Source: Burkholderiales bacterium
Lineage (GTDB): Bacteria > Pseudomonadota > Gammaproteobacteria > Burkholderiales > Burkholderiaceae_C
Assembly (NCBI GenBank): GCA_003963075.1
Contig: RXJV01000036.1
Coordinates: forward strand, 1 to 64,000
Direction: 5' to 3'
Length of the DNA stretch: 64,000 nt
Position numbers and translations under genes: made by a program. The notes under the pieces are model-generated. The model was not told the origin of the DNA and did not search any database. It saw only the letters and a program-made list of their open reading frames with translations. This document shows, piece after piece, positions 58,470 to 64,000 of this stretch. Position 1 is the first letter of the stretch. The number at the start of each line of letters is the position of its first letter.

Positions 58470-58508
58470 GCACGCCCCACAAGCAGGGCGGTTCAAGATG
58501 GGGCGTGC
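58470..58508 (+). terminator. possible terminator hairpin after ackA
   Basis: A ten-pair stem (GCACGCCCCA / TGGGGCGTGC) with a 19-base loop follows the kinase stop by 18 bases. There is no T-run, so factor-dependent termination or transcript protection is as likely as intrinsic termination. Confidence 0.35.
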
Positions 58509-58649
58509 GGCGACGGCGCTTATCAGGCGCGTGACCGAGGTGAAGACCTCAGCATGAAACAGCGGGTGTGCTGTGAAGGCGAGCCACCCTCGCGCGCATC
58601 GGCGCTGGGTTTTGCAACGCCAAGCTGCCTCGCTCATGAATCCATTCGG

Positions 58650-59099
58650 CTAGGGCGTTGTCCAACCGTCAGGGACTGGAATCGGTGAAAACAGGCCGCG
58701 GCAGGCTCTTGCTCGAAGGAGCGCCAGATGGTGTGGGAGCGCCGCGCATGCCGCCTGGCAAAGACTCCCGACTTCGACCACGAGATCGCCAAAATTGGAG
58801 CGTGTCAGTTCGAACTGCGGTGGCGCACCGCAAACGATCCGATTCAAGCGCCCTTCGGCGTGATGCGCCATCTTGGCGCTGCCCTGAGGCGTGAGTTCCG
58901 GAAACCGGACGCGGATGTTGATGTAAAAGATCCAAGGCTCCTCACCCGAGTTCCAGTCGCTTCCTTGGATATTGATCAGCTCCACATGACTGCCTTGGTC
59001 ACGGCTGAACGTCGAACCTCGCTTCGTGAAACCCTCTGCCTTGAAGCATTCAATATGGAGTTGGGTAGCGAATTTGGTGCCGAGATCGCGAACCGTCAT
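58650..59099 (-). CDS. DUF4304 domain-containing protein
   Basis: A 149-residue cytosolic protein matching DUF4304: FKAEGFTKRGSTFSRDQGSHVELINIQ followed by WIFYINIRVRFPEL. The family is of unknown function and is often found in toxin-immunity-like or accessory settings. The start at MTVRDLG has an AGG upstream; a GTG 19 codons earlier is possible. Base composition is clearly lower in GC than neighbours on both sides, which supports horizontal arrival. It stands alone between two operons. Confidence 0.72.
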   Translation of the reverse strand: MTVRDLGTKFATQLHIECFKAEGFTKRGSTFSRDQGSHVELINIQGSDWNSGEEPWIFYINIRVRFPELTPQGSAKMAHHAEGRLNRIVCGAPPQFELTRSNFGDLVVEVGSLCQAACAALPHHLALLRARACRGLFSPIPVPDGWTTP

Positions 59100-59238
59100 G
59101 CGTACCTGCTGAAAGCGGCGCCGTGTAGGCTGGGCTGACTTCGAAAAGCCCAACACACCATGTGTCGGAATCCCAAATGCACCCCGGCAGTGATCGATCC
59201 GAGAGGTATCAATCGCTCCGCTCGTGTTTCTGAACTGG

Positions 59239-59757
59239 TCACCGCGCCGCGATGACCTCGATCTCCACCAGCCAGCCCGGCACCACGAGGCCGGCCACCT
59301 GCATCACCGAGCGGGCGGGCAGGTTGGGCTGGGTGGCGGTGCCGTAGAACTCGCGGTAGGCGGCCATGAAGCCGTCGAAGTCCATCTTGCCGCCCTTGGC
59401 CGGGTCGCCGACGAGGAAGACCTGCATCTTCACCACGTCGCCCAGGCCCAGGCCCTGGGACTGCAGCTGGCGCTCGATGGCCTTGAGCACGCCCTGGGTC
59501 TGGGTGCGGGTGTCGCCGTAGGCGGCCAGGCTGCCACGCTCGGCCTTCTCATCAACCACCGGCGGCACGGTGCCGCTGACGAAGACCAACGCGCGGCCGG
59601 CCGGCACCTCGACGGCGCTGGCGATGGGGAAGGTGGAGCCCGGCGGGCGCAGGCGCTGGATGGGCGCGGGCGGCTCGGCGGCCAAGGCGGAGGACAAGGC
59701 CGTGGGCAGCAGGGCGGCAGCGGCGAGCAGTGCCGCGAGGGCGCGGGTGGGGGTCAT
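59239..59757 (-). CDS. exported RidA family imine/enamine deaminase
   Basis: A 172-residue protein, start MTPTRALAAL, with a signal peptide ending ALAA; most RidA proteins are cytosolic, so export is unusual. The fold shows ALVFVSGTVPPV, TQTQGVLKAIERQL, DVVKMQVFLVG and the active-site Arg in PARSVMQVAGL. RidA hydrolyses reactive imines and enamines to ketones and ammonia. It follows the cytochrome gene by 19 bases and is the last gene of the flavin oxidase operon, where imines would be made. Confidence 0.85.
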   Translation of the reverse strand: MTPTRALAALLAAAALLPTALSSALAAEPPAPIQRLRPPGSTFPIASAVEVPAGRALVFVSGTVPPVVDEKAERGSLAAYGDTRTQTQGVLKAIERQLQSQGLGLGDVVKMQVFLVGDPAKGGKMDFDGFMAAYREFYGTATQPNLPARSVMQVAGLVVPGWLVEIEVIAAR

Positions 59758-59776
59758 CGGTGTCTCCGGGTCAGGG

Positions 59777-60247
59777 TCAGTGGGCGGCGGCGCTGGCGGG
59801 CGGGGCGGGGGCGGCGGCTGACGCCGGGCGCAGCGCGTGCACCTCGTCGGGCGTCACGCGGGCAGCGGCTTCGCTCAGGCCACCGAAGCGCTGGCGCACA
59901 TGGCTAGCGACGGCGGCCACCTGCTCGTCGCTGAGCTGGCTGCCGAAGCCGGGCATGGCGCGGTTGCCGTTGACCACCATGTGCAGCAGATAGGGCGTGG
60001 CCGCAAGCCTGGGGTTGCCTTGCAGCGCCGGGTAGGCGGCCGCGCCCTTGGCGCCGCGGCCGTCGGGCATGTGGCAGGCGGCGCAGAGGGCCCCGTAGAT
60101 CGCCGGGCCGCTGCGCTGTTCGAAACGCCAGCCGGACGAGAAGCGCGGCTCGGCAGCGGGCGCCATGGCCTGGGCCAGGGCGGCGACGGGGCCAAGCAGC
60201 AGGGTGGCGAGGGCGCCGGCGCGCGAGGGGGTGCGGGTGCGGGTCAT
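59777..60247 (-). CDS. exported class I cytochrome c
   Basis: A 156-residue protein with a signal peptide (LATLLLGPVAALAQA). The heme site is CAACH in YGALCAACHMPDGRG, and the distal Met is in NRAMPGFGSQLSDEQVAAVASHV. The C-terminus is an Ala/Pro tail. The start overlaps the stop of the flavin oxidase gene (ATGA), so the two are translated together. It is likely the electron acceptor of that oxidase. The track's long version starts inside the oxidase gene. Confidence 0.88.
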   Translation of the reverse strand: MTRTRTPSRAGALATLLLGPVAALAQAMAPAAEPRFSSGWRFEQRSGPAIYGALCAACHMPDGRGAKGAAAYPALQGNPRLAATPYLLHMVVNGNRAMPGFGSQLSDEQVAAVASHVRQRFGGLSEAAARVTPDEVHALRPASAAAPAPPASAAAH

Positions 60248-61851
60248 CGGGTGCCTGGCGCTGCGGTCTGCAGCGCCGCCTCGTGCAGCTGGGTGACGGC
60301 GTGCTGGGCCGAGAGCACGGCACCCTCCTGCCAGGCGGGCAGGCGGGAGGCGTGCTCGCCGGCGAGGATGACGCGGCCGTCCATCTTCAGCAGGGTGGGG
60401 TAGTGGCGCTCGCGGGTCTCGGGCGTCCAGAACGCGAAGCAGCCGAGCGTGGTCGGCACGCGGTGCCAGGCGACCGCCATGCCGCACTCGTACTCCTGGC
60501 GGTACTGCGGGTGGATCTGGGCGCCGAAGTCCAGCGTGGCCTGGATGCGCTGCTCGGGCGCCATGGCGGTGTACTCCAGCGCCTGGGTGCCGAAGGCGTA
60601 GGCACCCAGCACCACGCCCTTGCGGCCGTGGAAGCCGTGGTTGGGGTAGGCGATCAGGCGATTGGGCAGGCTGGTGCTGCTGAAGCCGCCGTAGATGCCT
60701 TCGTCCTCCTCCCAGAAGCGGCGGCGGAACTGCAGGCCGACCTTGACGGACGGGAAGTAGGCCACCGCATCGATGGCCTCGCGCAGCGCCGGGCTCACGC
60801 GCATCTCGGTCTGCGACAGCACCGACAGCGGCAGGGTGCACACGCACCAGTCGGCGCGGGCCAGCTGGGCCGGGCCGGTGCCGTCGCGTGGGGTGTAGCG
60901 CACGCGCACGCCGCGCTCGTCCTGTTCGATGGCGGTGACCTTCACGCCGTGGCGGATGCGCGGGCCCACCGCGCGGGCCAGGGCCTGGGCGATGCGGTCC
61001 ATGCCGCCCTCGGGCTGGAACAGCGGGCTCTGGAACTCGAAGGCCGGCGCCAGCTCCAGCTGCTCCAGCAGGCCGCTGCGCAGCAGCTCGGGCAGCGGCC
61101 GCCCGGCCACCTGCGGCGCCTCAGTCACCACGCCCTGGCCGGGGAAGGGTTCATGGCCGCGGCGCTCGGCGGTCAGCGCACTGGGGCGGTAGCGCAGTTC
61201 GTCGTCCAGCGCGCCCTGGTGGCGCAGCAGCTCGATCAGGCGCTCGCGGTCCGCGGCGTCCAGCGGCTGGTCCAGCGACTTCTGATTCACCAGCTTGGCG
61301 AGCAGCTCGTCGAGATCGCCGTTGAGGTCGGCCATCAGCTCGCGGCGGCGCTGCGGCCGGCCGCCGAAGGCCCGGGGGCTGTGCACCCAGGCGTTGTCGT
61401 TGATCTGGATGAAGGGCTGCAGCGCGACGCCGAGCTGGCGGCAGTAGTCCAGCACGCCGTGGTGGTGGAAGGGGACGCGCCACGGGCCGGGGTTGAGGTA
61501 GTGGCCGGTGTCGAACTGGCAGTGCTGGGTGGCGCCACCCAGCTCGGTAAAGCGGTCGCCGCCGCGCAGCGTCCAGCAGCGGCCGCCGACGCGGTCCTGG
61601 TACTCCAGCAGCTGCACGCGGTAGCCGGCACGTTGCAGCTCCAGCGCGGAGACAAGGCCGGCCACGCCGGCGCCGAGCACCAGCACGGTCTGCCCACGCG
61701 GCGCCGGGGAGAGCTTGAAGCCGGGGCGGGCCGGTGAGGCCTCGGCGAGGCCGAGGGCGCACAGCGCGCCGTAGGCCGCGGCGCCGCCGCCGCTGCGGGC
61801 CAGCGCCTGCAGCCAGCGGCGCCGCGTGAATGGGGAGCTAGCAGGTGCCAT
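60244..61851 (-). CDS. Tat-exported flavin monoamine/L-amino-acid oxidase family protein
   Basis: FAD enzyme of 535 residues. The N-terminus FTRRRWLQALARSGGGAAAYG is a twin-arginine signal. The mature protein opens VLVLGAGVAGLVSALEL with VGGRCWTLRGG and FTELGGA, and ends MDGRVILAGEHAS-LPAWQEGAVLSA, the amine-oxidase FAD motifs. Such enzymes oxidise amines or L-amino acids to imines. Coupled by overlap to a cytochrome c gene, followed by an exported RidA: it may act as a periplasmic dehydrogenase rather than an oxygen-using oxidase. Substrate unknown. Confidence 0.87.
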   Translation of the reverse strand: MAPASSPFTRRRWLQALARSGGGAAAYGALCALGLAEASPARPGFKLSPAPRGQTVLVLGAGVAGLVSALELQRAGYRVQLLEYQDRVGGRCWTLRGGDRFTELGGATQHCQFDTGHYLNPGPWRVPFHHHGVLDYCRQLGVALQPFIQINDNAWVHSPRAFGGRPQRRRELMADLNGDLDELLAKLVNQKSLDQPLDAADRERLIELLRHQGALDDELRYRPSALTAERRGHEPFPGQGVVTEAPQVAGRPLPELLRSGLLEQLELAPAFEFQSPLFQPEGGMDRIAQALARAVGPRIRHGVKVTAIEQDERGVRVRYTPRDGTGPAQLARADWCVCTLPLSVLSQTEMRVSPALREAIDAVAYFPSVKVGLQFRRRFWEEDEGIYGGFSSTSLPNRLIAYPNHGFHGRKGVVLGAYAFGTQALEYTAMAPEQRIQATLDFGAQIHPQYRQEYECGMAVAWHRVPTTLGCFAFWTPETRERHYPTLLKMDGRVILAGEHASRLPAWQEGAVLSAQHAVTQLHEAALQTAAPGTR

Positions 61852-61916
61852 GGGCACCGACCATAGCAAGCCGCCTGCGGCTCGGCCAGGGGAGGAACGT
61901 GGGGGAGGGCCGCGGC

Positions 61917-62570
61917 TCAGCGCAGGTCGTCGGTCTCGAAATAGAGCTGCGTCACCGCCGTGGCCCGCAGCGCCCGCGGCAGGGCCTCGAGCGGTGGCGT
62001 CAGCCCGCGCAGCGGCACGGCCACCCGGCCGCGCGCGCGCGGTGCGGTCACGCGCAGGATCTGGTCGAAGTCGGGCCGCCGGTCGATCTCCTTGACCGCG
62101 AACCACTCCTCGCCCCGGCCGATCAGCCGGTACTGGCCCACCGCAGCCGCGCGGGGTGTGGCGTCCAGGCGGCGGAAGAACAGCAGCTCGTCGACGATGA
62201 CGCCCTGGTCGGCGGCCTGCGGCCGGCCGCCGCGCTCGAAGTGCCCCTCGAAGAAGCGCGCCTTGAACGCGCGCAGCGGGCGGGCATGGCCAGGTTGCAA
62301 GCGCAGCAGGTCAAAAGGCTCGGGGTCGAAGGTCCAGAGCCGCGGCTCACGGGCGAGGGTGTCGCGCAGCGCGGTGTCGGCCGTGGGGTCGGCGAGGTGA
62401 AAACGCAGCAGCACCTGGCTGTCGTGCGGGGCATGGAACATCGGCAGGTGCGAGGCATACAGGCCCTCGCGGCCACCGAACACGGCCATGCCATGGCCGC
62501 CCATCGCCGTTTCCTCGGCGGCCGCGAACAGCGGCAGCAGCGCGGCGATGGCGACGCTGCGGCGCCTCAT
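61917..62570 (-). CDS. exported protein of unknown function
   Basis: A 217-residue protein with a signal peptide (SVAIAALLPLFAAAE). The start of the mature part is rich in His and Met (MGGHGMAVFGG, SHLPMFHAPHDSQ), which suggests metal binding but does not prove it. The rest is mixed, with LLFFRRLDATP and TQLYFETDDLR at the end. I know no named family. Its start overlaps the stop of the oxidoreductase gene (ATGA) and it lies 65 bases before the flavin oxidase, so it probably serves the same pathway. Confidence 0.7.
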   Translation of the reverse strand: MRRRSVAIAALLPLFAAAEETAMGGHGMAVFGGREGLYASHLPMFHAPHDSQVLLRFHLADPTADTALRDTLAREPRLWTFDPEPFDLLRLQPGHARPLRAFKARFFEGHFERGGRPQAADQGVIVDELLFFRRLDATPRAAAVGQYRLIGRGEEWFAVKEIDRRPDFDQILRVTAPRARGRVAVPLRGLTPPLEALPRALRATAVTQLYFETDDLR

Positions 62571-63703
62571 GCCAGGGCCTCGACCAGCAGCTTGCCGCGG
62601 TGGTCGCCGGTGAACAGGCTCTGCAGCGCGCCCGGCAGCTGCTCGAAGCCCTGCACCACGGTCTCCTCGAACACGATCTCGCCGCGCTGCACCATCGGCC
62701 CGACCACGCGCAGCATCTCGTCCATGCGGTGCAGGTAGTCGCGGGCCAGCATGCCCTGGATGGTGGCGCGCTGGTAAAGCAGGTGATGCAGCAGGCGCGG
62801 GCCCAGCTCGGGCGTGTCCAGCCCGCCGGAGTACTGGCTGATGGCGCCGCAGATGACGATGCGGGCGCGGCGGTGGATCAGCGGAATGATGGCGTCGGTG
62901 ATCCAGCCGCCGACGTTGTCGAAGTACACGTCCACGCCGCCGGTCAGCGCGCGGATCTCGTCGGCGAGGGACTCGGTCGTGGCGTGGGCCTTGTAGTCCA
63001 CCGCCCAGGTCAGGCCCAGGCGTTCACGCAGCCAGCCACACTTGGCCGCGCCGCCGGCGATGCCCAGCACGCGGCAGCCGTTCTTCAGCGCGAACTGCGC
63101 CACCAGCGAGCCCACCGCGCCGGCCGCGCCGGACACGACGACCACCTCGCCCGCTTTGGGCCGGCCCGACTCCATCAGCCCGAACCAGGCCGTGCGCCCC
63201 GGCATGCCCAGCAAGCCAAGGGCCGTCGACGGCGGCGCCACGGCCGGGTCGAGCTTCCTCAGCACCGAGTGGTGCACCCGGGCGTGGGTCTGCCAGCCCA
63301 GCATGCCTTCCACCCAGTCGCCCGCGGCCAGCGCGGGCACCGACGAATCCAGCACCCGGCCGACGACGCCGGCCGTCTGCACCGTGTCGAGCGCATGCGG
63401 CAGCTCGTTGTAGGTCGGCTTGAGCGACTGGTTGATGCGCATATACGGGTCCACCGACCACCAGCGCGCCTCCACCAGCACCTCGCCGGCGGACAGCGCC
63501 GTGGCCAGCGGCGTGGTGACCAGCTCGTAGTGCTCGGGGCCGACCAGGCCCTCCGGGTGGCGGCGGTACAGCCACTGACGGTTGCTCACCCACCCCGTAG
63601 CGGCTTCGCCGGCCCCGTCAAGGGGGCGCTCCCGGCGGCCCGGCAGAGCCGGATCCGCGGGAGCCGCTGGGGAAGGCAGGACAGCTTGCGAAACAGTGTT
63701 CAT
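62567..63703 (-). CDS. NADP-dependent oxidoreductase, zinc-free MDR family
   Basis: Cytosolic enzyme of about 378 residues. The MDR core shows VLVEARWWSVDPYMRINQSL, VVVSGAAGAVGSLVAQFAL (NADP motif), VDVYFDNVGGWITDAII and RIVICGAISQYSGG, typical of the prostaglandin-reductase/curcumin-reductase group that reduces enone double bonds. No zinc ligands are seen. Residues ~10-38 are translated from a repeat-like sequence (see 63590-63670); a GTG at 63589 (SNRQWLYRR) may be the true start. First gene of the operon, divergent from a LysR gene. Confidence 0.82.
   Translation of the reverse strand: MNTVSQAVLPSPAAPADPALPGRRERPLDGAGEAATGWVSNRQWLYRRHPEGLVGPEHYELVTTPLATALSAGEVLVEARWWSVDPYMRINQSLKPTYNELPHALDTVQTAGVVGRVLDSSVPALAAGDWVEGMLGWQTHARVHHSVLRKLDPAVAPPSTALGLLGMPGRTAWFGLMESGRPKAGEVVVVSGAAGAVGSLVAQFALKNGCRVLGIAGGAAKCGWLRERLGLTWAVDYKAHATTESLADEIRALTGGVDVYFDNVGGWITDAIIPLIHRRARIVICGAISQYSGGLDTPELGPRLLHHLLYQRATIQGMLARDYLHRMDEMLRVVGPMVQRGEIVFEETVVQGFEQLPGALQSLFTGDHRGKLLVEALA
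63590..63670. repeat. repeat-like GC-rich sequence inside the 5' end of an oxidoreductase gene
   Basis: The stretch from CACCCCGTAGCGGCTTCGCC to GGATCCGCGGGAGCCGCTGG has the wording of a short intergenic repeat that I have seen in Burkholderiales (CCCGTAGCG...CCCCGTCAAGGGGGC...CCGGCGGCCCGGCAGAGCCGG). It contains hairpin halves CCCCG/CAAGGGGG and CCGGCGGCC. Only one copy is seen in this window. It lies in-frame inside the oxidoreductase N-terminus. Confidence 0.4.
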
Positions 63704-63781
63704 GCGCCGCATTCTTCCGCCGCGTCTAGTGCCTGTGAAGCAAAACAAAGTCCACAATCGGTGCCCAGCCAGACACAACCC

Positions 63782-64000
63782 ATGGACATCGCCGACCTGC
63801 GCAGCTTCCTCGTCATCGCCCGCCACGCCAATCTGCGCGCCGCGGCGGACGAGCTGCACCAGACGCCGTCGGCCCTGTCCAAGGCGGTCAAGCGGCTGGA
63901 GGGGTCGCTCGCGACGCCGGTGTTCGACCGCGTCGGCAAGGCCATCCGGCTGAACGCGGCGGGCGAGCGGCTGCGCGAACGGGCGCTCGCGCTGGTGGCC
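63782..64000 (+). CDS. LysR family regulator, 5' part (runs off the window)
   Basis: The first 73 codons encode a LysR DNA-binding domain: DLRSFLVIARHANLRAAADELHQTPSALSKAVKRLEG, then VFDRVGKAIRLNAAGERL. The ligand domain lies beyond the window. It diverges, across 78 bases, from the operon headed by the NADP-dependent oxidoreductase and is its likely regulator. Partial gene. Confidence 0.88.
   Translation, partial: MDIADLRSFLVIARHANLRAAADELHQTPSALSKAVKRLEGSLATPVFDRVGKAIRLNAAGERLRERALALVA

Overview
The window is very GC-rich (low-GC islands apart) with dense, mostly short-spaced genes on both strands. Gene content points to a Burkholderiales betaproteobacterium of the Rubrivivax/Roseateles/Pelomonas type: several PEP-CTERM proteins, ubiA/ubiC for ubiquinone, GspA/GspB, a PHA-synthase-family gene, DUF1631, DUF2145, DUF2277 and many LysR regulators and glutathione transferases. 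This placement is inference from gene content. I see no rRNA, tRNA, CRISPR array, prophage or intact insertion sequence.

Layout. 1-9.4 kb: accessory-looking stretch with three PEP-CTERM proteins, an M28 peptidase, a geranylgeranyl-reductase-type flavoprotein, a coupled pair of unknown genes, a GST and a periplasmic redoxin. 9.6-16.7 kb: penicillin-binding protein 1C, a membrane-anchored coiled-coil response regulator, the gspA-gspB pair, and a DoxX-GST pair facing a LysR regulator. 16.7-31.7 kb: LysR regulators, an MBL-fold protein whose metal-binding histidines are replaced, a DUF2145 pair, ubiA, a Gfo/Idh oxidoreductase, proC-ubiC, an ABC half-transporter and small conserved genes. 31.8-43.8 kb: PPOX flavoprotein; a dual winged-helix regulator, beta-propeller, DUF899 and membrane-protein run; DUF1631; acyl-CoA dehydrogenase; a Kef-type antiporter; a PEP-CTERM trypsin-like protease; glutamate dehydrogenase with a clear terminator. 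43.9-45.5 kb: OsmC, GNAT and a decayed IS110-type transposase fragment with an orphan terminator.

46.2-58.5 kb is one long module: a TetR regulator faces phaC-like polymerase, fabI, an OprM/NodT-type outer-membrane protein, an HlyD adaptor, an RbbA-like double ABC ATPase-permease, a second ABC-2 permease, a MaoC hydratase-phosphotransacylase fusion and an acetate/propionate kinase. Most junctions overlap or nearly touch. A 558-bp element with 30-bp terminal inverted repeats interrupts it between the two permease genes. A near-perfect 20-bp palindrome in the TetR-phaC gap is a good operator candidate.

59.2-63.7 kb holds a minus-strand run: NADP-dependent oxidoreductase, unknown exported protein, Tat-exported flavin amine oxidase, exported cytochrome c and exported RidA. 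The last three read as a periplasmic amine/amino-acid dehydrogenase that passes electrons to cytochrome c and hydrolyses its imine product. A LysR gene diverges from it and runs off the end of the window.

The best candidates for undescribed biology are the amine oxidase-cytochrome c-RidA operon, the PHA/fatty-acyl/exporter module with its operator and inserted repeat element, the TolA-like coiled-coil response regulator, and the PEP-CTERM trypsin-like protease whose signal-peptide cleavage would directly expose an IVGG N-terminus.
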